Source of the DNA: Strigamia acuminata
Taxonomy: Eukaryota; Arthropoda; Chilopoda; Geophilomorpha; Linotaeniidae
DNA length: 64,000 nt
Direction: 5' to 3'
Assembly (NCBI GenBank): GCA_949358305.1
Contig: OX442317.1
Span: 3,786,186 to 3,850,185, forward strand
The notes beneath the pieces are model-generated. The model was not told the origin of the DNA. It saw nothing but the letters and a program-made list of their open reading frames with translations, and ran no database searches. Below are positions 48,974 to 60,154 of this stretch, piece after piece. Made by a program: the position numbers and the translations under genes. The stretch's first letter is position 1, and the number at the start of each line of letters is the position of its first letter.

Positions 48974-51900
48974 ATGGGACCGATGGCCGACACGTGTGGA
49001 AATTCAAACTGGTTTTCTGGATGTTTTCGCGATCATTACACAAACTATCGCGGTTTTAGTGCGACCCAAGTGCCCCACCACCAAACTGTATTACGCAACA
49101 TTGTTTTAAAACACAACGGATCGACAAACACACCAAAAACCACTCAAAACGACGAAAAAAGTGCCTCAAACATCACCGTAACGTTGTCGTTAGTATTCAC
49201 ATCCACAGCCGACGTGTTAAAATACAACAACCACAAGGACAAACTAAAAACGATCGTCAAAACGAGTCTAATCGCGTCGCAAATCACCGAAAACTCCAGT
49301 TTACAATTGACAAACACGCCCATTCATTCAGTCTTTCGCGTCGAGAAAATAATAATCAATTCAACAATCCCTAAGAATTGCGCGATCGTCATCGACGAGC
49401 ACACCAGGATCGAAATCAACAAACTTATTTCCAAAGACGAGCACGATGTGTTCGGGAAAGACGAAAAATTAGGCGGAATTGGCGAAAACGTGAAAATACT
49501 TGAGCCGTTGTTGACACTTCCGGTCGACGCGACTCGTAGCCAATTCGCCGTTGACGAAACGTCCAAATCCAGCATACTTTTGTACGGACCGCCTGGAACG
49601 GGAAAAACGTCGTTAATTCGAAAAATAACCGCCGATTTGAATCTGAGATTGATTTACTTCGATTGTGCTCGCATATTCAAATCCACCGCTGGCGACAGCG
49701 ACGACACGTTGAAATCGATTTTCAAAACCGCTTCCGATCTATCGCGAATCGATACGTGCGTGTTATTCCTCGATCAAATCGATACGATATGTTCGACACA
49801 TCGCTCGCACTCCTTTCTCGGCAAACGATTACTCGCCCAGTTGCAATTACTACTCGATACGACTAAATCGATATATCGCTTATTCATCGTCGCGGCGACC
49901 AATCAAATTGATTCTTTAGACGCGTCGTTAAGAAATTCAAAATATTTCGATCGAGAAATATTAATCGGGATCCCGAATTGCGACCAAAGAGAGGAAATTC
50001 TAAGAGAATTAATAAGTAATAATCAAGAATTAATCGATTTGCATCATCTAGCGCAGTCGACTCCGGGTTATACTCCCGCCGATCTCAAGTCGTTCTGCCG
50101 TAGACTCGAAAGCGAGGCCGTTAGAAAACCCGACACGATTACGGAATTAATTCGGAATTTCAAATGCACGAGTAAAAGGATAAATTCCGAGTACGATTCG
50201 ACCTCGACGCCCGTTACGTGGGACTCCATCGGAGGACTTGTCGACGTGAAATATCAAATTCGCCAAACGATAGATTTACAATTGAATAAACCTCACGTTT
50301 TGGCGCATTTCGGACTGCCGAAACCGAAAGGGATTTTGTTGTACGGACCACCCGGATGTTGCAAAACCACATTGATCAGAGCTGCCGCTAACAACCTTAA
50401 GCTCAATTTCCTGGCCATTACACCGTCCGATATTTACTTTCCTTATTTAGGAGAATCTGAAAAAGCGATTATTCAAGTACAAAATTCGAATTCCAACCGT
50501 AACGAACGAAGGGAAATTTAAATAGTTCCGTTTTTCATCTCAGGTATTCCGAAAATCACGGATAAATGCGCCCACCATACTATTTATAGACGAATTAGAT
50601 GCATTTGTGGGGTCGCGAGTTCAATCCGAGCAGTCCACGGTCCACGTTCGGGTGCTGACAACACTTCTTAACGAAATGGACGGAATTGGTGTTAAAATCC
50701 AAGAAATTACGAATAATTGCCAACTAGAGGTAAACAAAATACGAATACCGTATTTTACCGAATAAGAGTCGCCCTCGAATTGTAGCCGCCCTCGAATAAG
50801 AGCCGCGACTAAGAGAAGCGACTTGAAATATGAGCCGCCCTCGTATAGTAGCCGCGGCTTATGTTACATTCAATGAGCGTAACATTGACATAGGCCACTA
50901 TTTGAAATAAAAGCCGCCCCCGAATTGGAGCCGCCCCCAATTTGGAGCCGCGGCTCAAAGTGCCCGTTTTGAATAAGAGCCGCGGCTCTTATTTGGTAAA
51001 ATACGGTATATTAATACCCTATTTCCACAATTAAGAGCCGCAGCCATTAGAGAGTTTGCGGGATGCATATTTCCCTTATTTTGTGCCACGTTACACTATT
51101 TTAGTGCCATATCCTAAGGGAAAAATCTTTAGTGTATCGTTTTCAACACTAAATTAAAATATAGCGCAGCCAATCAGAGTTGAGAACACTATATTGTTAG
51201 CTCTGCCCAATGCAAATTGCGATTATTTTGTTGTCCCGATCAAACTCATCACAGTGTACATAGATTGAATGATAAGTGAGGCCCAAAATTGAATTTTAGG
51301 CCCAAAACCATACTTTATAGGCATAATAATGGAATTTTATGCAGAAATTTGCACATTTACGCCCCCAAATTGAATTTTTAGGCCCAAAATTACTAACTGT
51401 CAGTAGTTGGCTGAAATAGTGTAGTGATAACGGAAAAGTGCAGCCCGCAAAAACTTAATTTATCATTTTTCCCTTACACTATTTTTATACCGTATAGTCT
51501 TTAACTGTAAGGGAAAAATGCATCCCGCAAACTCTCTATTATTTGCGGAAATACGGTAATTAAAATTTACCACCTCGCTCACTTAGGACAGTGGAGTGTT
51601 AGTGATGGCAGCTACAAACCGCCCGGATCTGATCGACCCAGCACTACTACGGCCAGGACGATTTGACGCGTTGATCTATCTCCCGCCACCGGACAGAGAT
51701 GTAAATAACCCTAACCTAAAAAAAATCAAAATTACTAAAATTTTCAAACATTTTCAGGCTAGAAAATCGATTTTACAAGTTTGTTCGAACAACTTACGAC
51801 TCGATGGCGTCGATTTAGACAAAATGGCCGACGAAACCCAACTATTTTCCGGTGCGGACTTGGAAAACTTATACAAAGAGGTATATATATGTATATATAT

Positions 51901-52108
51901 ATATAAGTTTTGTCAGTTAATTTCATTTATTAATAAATAAATTGAATAATTAAATTTCTACTTCAAGGCGAGTTATATAGCGATGAAGGAAGACGGTGTA
52001 AGCGTGGATGCAATCACTCAACGACATTTCGATAAGGCGATGTCGGTGTATTGCCCGTCCTTGACACACCAACAGATCAACTTTTACACCGATTTTCACA
52101 CGATATGA
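48974..52108 (+). CDS. AFG2B: AFG2B/SPATA5L1-type tandem AAA ATPase
   Basis: Exons 48974-50476, 50544-50729, 51587-51700, 51758-51880 and 51968-52108 give 688 residues with all phases matching. MGPMADTCG is the first ATG; upstream codons stay open but begin with TTG. D1 [13 protein letters not shown], then LFLDQID and [13 protein letters not shown]2 [43 protein letters not shown]. The GPPGC(A/C)KT form and ATNRPDxxDxALLRPGRxDxxIYxPPPD fit SPATA5L1. The family works with AFG2A in the 55LCC complex, linked to ribosome maturation and replication-coupled proteostasis. In D1 the Walker B Glu is Gln and the arginine-finger segment (usually GRFDRE) is KYFDRE, so D1 looks catalytically dead while D2 is intact. 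Intron 3 holds nested MITEs. Confidence 0.92.
50746..51008. mobile_element. GCCGCGGC-family element, complete copy (263 bp)
   Basis: The termini taccgtattttaccgaataa and ttatttggtaaaatacggta are near-perfect inverted repeats beginning and ending in TA. The interior alternates gccgccctcgaat with ggagccgcggctc-type palindromes. AFG2B intron 3. Confidence 0.85.
51014..51558. mobile_element. GCCGCGGC-family element split by the TAGAGAG MITE copy D
   Basis: The left piece taccctatttccacaattaa (then gagccgcagccat) and the right piece tatttgcggaaatacggta form the two ends of one short element. The 51048-51538 MITE lies between them. The ends match those of the 53879 copy. Confidence 0.7.
51048..51538. 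mobile_element. TAGAGAG-family MITE, copy D (491 bp)
   Basis: Both terminal repeats are intact and the interior is nearly identical to the copy at 13901. It is in the same orientation as copies A and B. It interrupts an older element inside AFG2B intron 3 (50730-51586). Confidence 0.9.
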
Positions 52109-52130
52109 AGTTGGGAAAGATCGAAAGAAA

Positions 52131-52136
52131 AATAAA
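52131..52136 (+). other. AFG2B polyadenylation signal
   Basis: AATAAA 23 bp after the AFG2B stop codon. Confidence 0.6.
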
Positions 52137-53155
52137 CAAAACTGCGCAAAAAATAAGTTTTCGTCATTTCGTATAATTATGCCAGCAACAGTTATTACGT
52201 AATATTAAATTATACAAGACAATAATGAGAAAATTCTGATACAATTATTTCGTACCAAAAAAAAAAACAAAAAAAATAAACCAAAAATTAAAATGGTTCA
52301 TCGGAAAACATTCAATGTACAAGTCTTTATGCCCATAGTCTAAAAATATGTAACAGTTCGCCATTGGAAAAACATTTCAGCCACTATGGCTCAATTTTTT
52401 TCTTTTTTTTTCTGTTTTATAATTAGAAAAAAAAATTTTTTTTAAGGACAGTTCCTCCTAAATCCACTACTACACAATTACAAAGTTGAATTTTGTCAAA
52501 TAAAACCTAATTCACAAGAAATAAATCCACAAACTGATGTAACGTGACAAAAAAAAAGAGATAAAAATGCTACTTATTCATCAATTAATAATATCAATAA
52601 ATTTAAGAAATAATCCTTTTGATTTGGTAACACAAAACGGGTCAAAATTCAATAGGTGAGTCGATGCTAAAGACGTTGATTTTGCTCAATTGATTAACTT
52701 TTGATTTGTATTTCGTTCCCCAAAAACTTAAAAATAGAAAAATAATATTTTTTTTTTATTTAAAATTTCTAATTAGTCGATTAAGACGAATTTCGAATCA
52801 CCTATTAAACGTAACCGACATCAAACCGCAACACCAACAAAATATAACGATAAAATAAATATTAAAATGACGTCTGAAAAAGCTTTGATTCAGTTCAGTC
52901 TTTGTGACTAAAACACTATTTTCGAGATAGATCGAAATGGCAAGCAGCAAAATAACCGTTTTAAATAAATTAAATAATTAATTATTAATTGTTTAACACA
53001 AAAAATAAAAAAAAAGGAGAAAAAAAATAATTACCAACGAACATTAATTGGTTTTTTTTTTGTTTTTGTTTTTTTTTGTTTTTTCCACGTGAGAACAAAA
53101 CCAAAAAAAAAAAAGGAAAGGGAAAAAAAACCTGCAGTCATCAATCAATCCATCA
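52137..53155. other. Gene-free stretch between two convergent 3' ends
   Basis: Strongly AT-rich with many A and T runs. It probably contains the 3' UTR of the minus-strand gene that ends at 53156. No coding signal, RNA gene or transposon end was found. Confidence 0.5.
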
Positions 53156-56100
53156 TCAGAGACGTATCCTTTTTGGTGTATGACCGTAACCAGCGAGGAT
53201 ACTGCCAGTAGTCAACACTGACTGATTCAGTTCCGATCTCGTGCTGTCCATTCTCGAGAACATGTACTTCAAGTGTGGCATGTAATTATTCAAATCTTCC
53301 ACTTGCATCAACACTAATGAAGACGATTCTAATCCATAACAACTGTTTATGTTACTTTGGTTTAAATAAGCCTCTTGTTGCAACCTACAGAATAAGAAAA
53401 CAAAAAAAAAGGTGAAATACGTGTAAAAATAAGTAAAAACTTTTACCAACTAAACTTCGTGTTAAAGTGAAAATTCGTGTTAAATAAGTGGAAATTCGTG
53501 TTAAATAAGTAAAAATTCGTGTTATTTAGGTGAAATTCATGTTAAATAAATTAAAATTCGTGTTAAATAATTAAAAATTCGTGTTAAATAAGTGAAAATT
53601 CGTGTTAAATAGGTGAAATTCATGTTAAATAGGTGAAATTCGTGTTAAATAGGTGAAATTCGTGTTAAATAGGTGAAATTCATGTTAAATAAATTAAAAT
53701 TCGAGTTAAATAAGTGAAAATTCGTGTTAAATAAGTGAAAATTCGTGTTAAATAGGTGAAATTCATGTTAAATAGGTGAAATTCGTGTTAAATAGGTGAA
53801 ATTCATGTTAAATAAATTAAAATTCGTGTTAAATAAGTAAAAATTCCTAATAAAAAAAGTACAAATTCCTGTCAAACAGGGTATTTCCGCAAATAATGGC
53901 CGCAGCTTTTATTTCAAATCGCTGCTCTAGGCCATGGCTACTATTCGAGGACGGCTACAATTGAAGAGCGGCTCTTATTTCAACTCGTGGCCGTTTTGGT
54001 TTTACGTTCATTTTACATTTGCAACAAATGCAAAACGACTCAAAACGTAGAAAGAAACATTTATTTCCCGTTTTAATCGCCCTGCCCTAGAATAATAGCC
54101 GCGGCTACTATTCGAGGGCAGTCACAATTCAAAAGCGCCTCTTAATTGTGGAAATACGTTAAGTAAGTAAAATTTTGTGTAAAAAAAAAATCAAAATCTA
54201 CATTTTCCAAAAGAGACGAACCATATTCGGCCAGATTCAATTTACCTGTTTGAAGAATATAATTTAATGGCCAAAACATCGGAAACGACTTGTTGAAAAC
54301 AAGTGCAGGTGGTGTTTGGAAAGAGATGCACTACCACATCCTGAATGGCCGCGAGATACGGGCTGGCATAAGTGTACGGTTGTCCATTGATGACGGGAAG
54401 TTGTTTACCGTCCACAGTCAACAACTGCAACTTGTAAGGCGGCCTTCCGTCAGCGGTCACGGTGAACGTCGGCTCCGGGATCATAAACGGTCGATTTATA
54501 ACAGTCGACGGCGAGATCATGGGCCCCATCAAATTCAACGAGTCCTGCGCGCTCGTTTTCGACTGACGGCTGCAGTACGGGATGTCGTAATGCGGCGACG
54601 ACGTATACGAACTCAAGTTGGCAACAGACACGAGGGGCGGCGGCGGCCGCGACAGAAACGGGCTCGTCACGCCGCCGCCGATTGTCGGCACGGGATTCGC
54701 CGGTTTCGGTGACGTCTGTTTCACCCCGCTGTGCGTCATCCCGGGTGCCACCACCCTGTTCTCAACTTGAGATGCTCGAAACGTATCCGTCTTCTCGCTC
54801 GTGCTCGCCCTCGCGAGCGCGATCGCAATCGCATCGCTCGTGTTCGACCGGTTACAATGCGCAGCTTTCGGGTGCGATGTTTGTAATCTAGTCAATTAAA
54901 TATTCACAAATTCAATTTCATTTATGTTCCTCCAACTAAATCCACTCGTTAATTTACCTCGACCCATTTGTCTCGACATCAACGCCGTGGTTTTTCACTA
55001 ACGGCGGCGGTGGCGGCGGCGGCGGTCTTGAATCGGGTCTCGGTGGCGACCGGTCTCGTCTGCAAGCCTAGATAACAATATTTTCGATACTTTTCAATAT
55101 TCATTTTTTGATAATTCACTAAACATGCACTCAAGGTTAGGTGTCACCTTATACAACAAAAAAAATTCATATTTAGGCCAAAAATTTATATTTTAGGCAC
55201 AAAAATTCATATTTAGGCCAAAAAATTCATGTTTAGGCACAAAAATTCATGTTTTAACAAAAATTCATGTTTAGGCACAAAAATTCATATTTAGGCCAAA
55301 AAATTCATGTTTTCAGGCAGAAAAATTCATATTTAGGCCAAAAAATTCATGTTTTTAGGCACAAAAATTCATGTTTTTAGGCACAAAAATTCATGTTTTT
55401 AGGCACAAAAATTCATGTTTTTAGGCACAAAAATTCATGTTTTTAGGCACAAAAATTCATGTTTTTAGGCACAAAAATTCATGTTTTTAGGCACAAAAAT
55501 TCATGTTTTTAGGCAGAAAAATTCATGTTTTTAGGCACAAAAATTCATGTTTTTAGGCACAAAAATTCATATTTAGGCCAAAAAATTCATGTTTTTAGGC
55601 ACAAAAATTCATGTTTTTAGGCACAAAAATTCATGTTTTTAGGCACAAAAATTCATGTTTTCAGGCAGAAAAATTCATATTTAGGCCAAAAATTTATATT
55701 TTAGGCACAAAAATTCATATTAGGCCCAAAAATCTACAAGATGATTGTAAAAATGTGCTTCATCTAAGATTAGACACGGAATCAAACGAAATGACGCACA
55801 TTTTCGGCCATTTCTTGTAGACGCATGCACTAAAAATTCAAAATTTAACTCGATTTTACAGCCAAAAAAAAATCACACACCATTGTAACAAACGTTTAAT
55901 TTCACTGTATGTTTTTGAATAGAGATTAATCATTATTTACTTTGGGTGACGAACAATTTGGCGATTGCTGTTTGTCTTTTTGATGTGATGGATACGAACT
56001 AGTTTGCACTTGCTGTAATAGTTTTTCCAGATTAAAATTCGGACTAGGAATGAGAGTTGGCAAGAACATGTCGCTTTTGGCCGAAGTGGAAAAAGTGGGC

Positions 56101-57383
56101 AACAACTGCGACGCTATGGGCCCCCACCACTGACTGTTGAACATGAACGACTGCGGCGTTGGCCACGGACACGACGCGATGTACGGCAGATTGCCCGTCG
56201 CCGGAAACCCGGGCGACAGACAACTGGTCGCCGCCCGCTCCTTCTCCGCCTCCCTCGCGGGCGTCGACTGCGGCGTCGGCGTCGGCGTCGGCGGCAACGG
56301 CAACTGCAACGGCGTCAACGTCGGCGTCAATGTCGGCGTCTTACACTTCGGACTCCCGTCGGCGCTTCGCTTATGATTATGATGATGATTTTTGGGCGAA
56401 CAGCTCGCGCTCGGCGGCGGCTGGAAAATGGACTTGGGAATGGCGCCGTTCGGCGACACGTCAATCCGCTTGCGACACCCGGCCATCAATCCGCTCGCCG
56501 ACTCCTTGCCCACCGGCCACCAGTCCTCGAAGTAAACTCTGCTGTCCGTCTGCTCCTTGAGCGCGTCCAGACACACGACCGGACAGCCCTGGTTGTTGAG
56601 AACGTCGCCGTCGATGCCCGCCACCTTGCAGCAAAACTTCAAGTACGACAACTCCCACGACTCGAGCTTCTCGGCGCTGGTCTTGAGCGCTTGCAACTCC
56701 TGTTCGATGAAAGGCAGCGGCACGTACTTGGCGCCGGCCCTCAGCACGTACGGCACGACGGCCCCGTTCAGCTTGATGAAGCCGCACCGGTTGGTGGCGT
56801 GCGACGACGGCTCCACCAAACGGGAATAGCAAGTCTCGAGGAACTCGAAGAACTGGCGCGCGTCTCCGAGCGGCACGACCAGATCCTTGGGCGTGAACGG
56901 GTCGTAGCCGAACTGGTAATCACAATGCTGGCTGTTGATTTCGTTCAACAGTTTCGCCTCAGTCTCCGTAATAAAATAACTTTTGATATATGTACAACTA
57001 TATACATCCTGCGGCAAAGCTTGCAAGAACTTTTTCAACAGTTTGCCCTCGATGATGCGCACGGCGGCGTAGCGCTCGTCTTTGCGCAGAAGGAATGGGA
57101 TGTGCACCGAGCCCAGCGTCGTCCATCCGAACCGCCCCTTCAGGCTCTCGATGTCCAGGGAGAGGTCGTCCTCCTCGCTGCTTTCCTCCTTCGCTTTCTT
57201 CCCTCCTCGGCTGGGATCGGTGAAATACTGAGTGATTTTTGGTTGACGGTTTTGGACGACCCCCGCGAGCCGCGACGACGCGCCATTCGCGGCCGAGCTG
57301 CTCGCTGTCGTCAGACAGTGCAGCAGGTCCTGTTTCTCTCTCTTGACTTTGATTGGGCCCGTTTTCTGCACTTCATCCGCCAT
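53156..57383 (-). CDS. Large nuclear-looking protein of unrecognised family with PIP-box-like motif
   Basis: Exons 55941-57383, 54958-55067, 54246-54887 and 53156-53384 join in phase to 807 residues. An N-terminal basic, Ser-rich region contains QPKITQYF (about residue 47), which matches the PCNA-interacting box QxxIxxYF. A folded domain follows at about residues 80-290 (FGWTTLGSVHIPFLLRKDER to YFEDWWP), with conserved-looking Cys and Trp. Then come a His cluster, a TPT-rich repeat (TPTLTPTLTPLQLP) and a polyproline run in the short exon. A second folded block near the C-terminus has YKLQLLTVDGKQLPVINGQP and QDVVVHLFPNTTCTCFQQVV. The end is GYGHTPKRIRL, a basic tail. I do not recognise the family; a chromatin or transcription role is inference from composition only. 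Two introns hold minisatellites. Confidence 0.85.
53455..53850. repeat. 20-bp minisatellite in an intron of the 807-residue gene
   Basis: About 20 units of aggtgaaattcgtgttaaat, with variants aagtgaaaattcgtgttaaa and aattaaaattcgtgttaaat. It ends 30 bp before the GCCGCGGC-family element at 53879. Confidence 0.92.
53879..54161. mobile_element. GCCGCGGC-family element, about 283 bp
   Basis: The left end gtatttccgcaaataatggc and the right end ttaattgtggaaatacgtta are imperfect inverted repeats. Internal tagccgcggctactattcga and tcgaggacggctacaattga match the interior logic of the 50746 copy. Confidence 0.75.
55170..55735. repeat. 22-bp minisatellite in an intron of the 807-residue gene
   Basis: About 27 units of gtttttaggcacaaaaattc (plus at). 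Interspersed variants atttaggccaaaaaattcat recur at regular intervals, suggesting a higher-order pattern of two unit types. Confidence 0.93.
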
Positions 57384-59347
57384 CTTGTCAACTGCTGCAT
57401 TCTTCCATTATCAAATTCGCGGATCGGACAATTTTACGTTTCCTCGTCTACCCTGAAACGAACACATTTTAGTTTCTTGCAAATTCCTCTTTAGATAACC
57501 GTAAATGCTCTAATACAACGCGGTAACTTCAAATTTTGTGTCTAGCACTCTACACCAGCTGATGTATAAGATTAAAAACGTTTTCTTTAATTAGGATTAA
57601 CAATTTTTCCTCATTGCGCACCTTTGCCGTACATTTATGACTTACTGCATCAAAATTGAACAAAACGACTCAAATAAATGTCTAAATTCATCACAAAACT
57701 AAAGAATTTTCAAGAAAATAAGTCACCCACGTTCTATTAGAGCATTTACAGTACTTACGGTATTACAATGCTTGATTTTAGTCGAAGCAAACTTCCATTA
57801 ATGTCGATAACCTAATAAAATAATTTTAAAAAAAAATTAAAAAAAAAAAACCAATCAAAATCCCATTAAATCCAAACATATATCTCACCCTGCTGCTTCT
57901 TTCGTCAATAAAATTTCAACCTAAAAATACAAAACAAACAAATTAAAACAAAACCAACAAAAAATAAATTAAAAAATTAAAAAAAAAACCTCTTCCCATT
58001 TATCTCCATCTCCAAACCCCCCCAACGTCAAATTTAATAACTTTTCCAATCCGATCCAAGAATGCTGTCAAACAGGTATTCTAATCACGAGTCCAGTGAA
58101 CTATTGGAGCCTAAATACCCACAAAACTCACCAAACACCATCATCATCAACAAGAAAAAAAATCGTCCAATAAAACAAATTCCAGCCTCCATATTTCCCC
58201 AACTTTTCCAGGTAAAAATCCCACTCGCAAAACGAGAAAAACCCACACAAAACGCGCCCTAATTCCACCCAAAACCATTGACCACATTCGCAACACACCC
58301 AAAACTGGTCATCTGGCCCCCTCGTAGCAGAAAAACGCGTTAATTACTTTCGCCTCTTCCCGTAATTGATGATGTGAAATCATAAAGCCCTACGCCAATC
58401 ATATCCCATTTAAGCCTAATCTGTGCTATTTTCATTCATCACTCATAAATCAATGTCCCTGCGAGAATCTTTGCTCGGGAACGTGCGACGGCATTCACTT
58501 GTCGAATGGCTCCGAGTTTTTGTTCGCATTTGTCGCATTTATCGCTTTTTTCTACGTGTGTATCTCTTCAAACTTATTTACCTCAACTTTTTTTTTCCCT
58601 TCGCACACCTCGGCGAGCGTGCGGCACCCTTGTCGGGAGGCTAATTTTATCCTCGACCAAGACTCCGCGAAATTATACAATCACTTTTGTCTATCTGGAG
58701 AAAAATTGCCATTTTTTATCTACTTCGAAACGCGAACTAATAAAGCCCTAGCTATGTCGCATCTCTGATACGGGAATTAACGTACCTGCTTGCTATTTAC
58801 TGGGTGATTAAGAGGCTATTTTCGGGGGGGACACATCGGTTTTGGTGCCTCATTTTTGTCTTCATGCCAATCGCGGTGATTCTGACAGGTGGATATTAAA
58901 AGGCGGAGCCGAACGAAACGAATAGTCGGAGAATTGAAAGAACGTTCGAAATTGTTGCGTTCCAGTGCGAAAACCAAAGAGAACGTGAAAAATAACGCGA
59001 GAAATATTAAATCGGGGTTATTAATTAACCATTTAACGCGAAAAAACGAATCGTTTCGTTTCTTAAAAACGATTATAGTTTCTCAGATGGCCGCCGCACG
59101 ACGCTGCTTAAGCGGATACGAATAAACAATCATGTTTTCCCAGTTGACTTGTAAAACACAACACACGCAATACGAGTCAGAAATAAATAAAAAGTGAACT
59201 AGTAAAAGAACACGGAAGCTACCTCTTTATCCGCTTCGGAACGAGTCGTGGATAATAGCAATTCCTTTAAAATGATGAATAATCATGCCAATTATAGCGT
59301 TACTTGATATTTAATCGAAGATGATAGAATTATGTACCCGAAGACGC
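57384..59347. other. Gene-free divergent region between the 807-residue gene and JTB
   Basis: On the minus strand an acceptor (cgtttcag at about 57452) and a donor (taccgtaagt at about 57760) suggest a 5' UTR intron for the 807-residue gene. The rest is AT-rich. Open frames at 58062-58262, 58423-58768 and 58889-59125 have no family resemblance and no supporting splice context. The sequence atggccgccgcacgacg near 59089 is preceded by an acceptor-like ttctcag and could be JTB 5' UTR. Confidence 0.45.
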
Positions 59348-59954
59348 ATGTTAATACTCGTCATTGTGTTAATCGGGTATAATTTAAATGCTAAAAAAAA
59401 GGTGAAAAAATCAATTGAATAATTTTCCTTTCCAGCGTGTCATTACTCGCGTTAGGATTCGAGACTTTTCTCACGTCCAACAGCGCACATTCCAACTCAA
59501 TTCTTTCGCCAAACACGAGTAAAAATGCCTGCTGGTTGCAGAAAGAAGTAAAAATAATTAAAGACTGCCAGCAGTGTTCATCATTCGATATGGTAATAAA
59601 TAAACAAACAAAACAAACCGTTTTGTTATTAAATTACTTGTATTACAGAACGTAAAAGTGCAATCGTGTCTTCCAACCGGATATAGAGAGCAAGTGCATT
59701 GTATTCACGAAGATCTGGACGTGTGGCGAAAGTGATTTAACAATATTTATTCACTAGACAATTTTCTTTAACGATTTTTTCCCTTTTTTAGTTGTGATCG
59801 CTTACCATGGTTGGAAAAACGCAATTTTTGGCTTTTCGAGAGCACGTTTTTCGTTCTGGGTTTGTTCTCCGGCTTCGTAACGTACCAAAGACAACGACTT
59901 TTGAATCGAAGAACCCTCGAGAGGATCCAGAAACAGATATCCGCAGGTGTTTGA
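59348..59954 (+). CDS. JTB: JTB (jumping translocation breakpoint) membrane protein
   Basis: Exons 59348-59376, 59436-59592, 59649-59731 and 59792-59954 join in phase to 143 residues (human JTB is about 146). The N-terminus MLILVIVLIGVSLLALGFE is a signal peptide formed across the first intron. The luminal Cys block ACWLQKEVKIIKDCQQCSSF, then SCLPTGYREQVHC, matches human CWLVEEFVVAEECSPCSNF and CGPTGYVEKITC. The transmembrane segment NFWLFESTFFVLGLFSGFVT is followed by a basic cytoplasmic tail QRQRLLNRRTLERIQKQISA, also conserved. JTB is a small type I membrane protein linked to mitochondria and cytokinesis. AATAAA lies at 60048. The 3' end converges on FOCAD. Confidence 0.93.
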
Positions 59955-60154
59955 AGAAACCATCAATATTTCTGTACAGTATTTATTTTTCTAGTGCTAT
60001 GTGAATTTTATATAATTACTGACAAAAAAACTCTCCAAATAAGAGTAAATAAATTCATTTAACTGGATATTTTTCGTTCGGAAAAAACAATCCGTTTGGG
60101 ATGATTGAATTTACAGAATGGGTCGGGCAAAACGCGGTGGAATCTCTTCCGTGG

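Noticed and set aside
53455-55735. CRISPR-like arrays
   Set aside because: The units are contiguous tandem repeats without unique spacers, in introns of a eukaryotic gene.
58889-59125. 78-codon basic frame upstream of JTB
   Set aside because: It starts with GTG, has no family resemblance and no fitting splice sites; more likely JTB promoter or 5' UTR.
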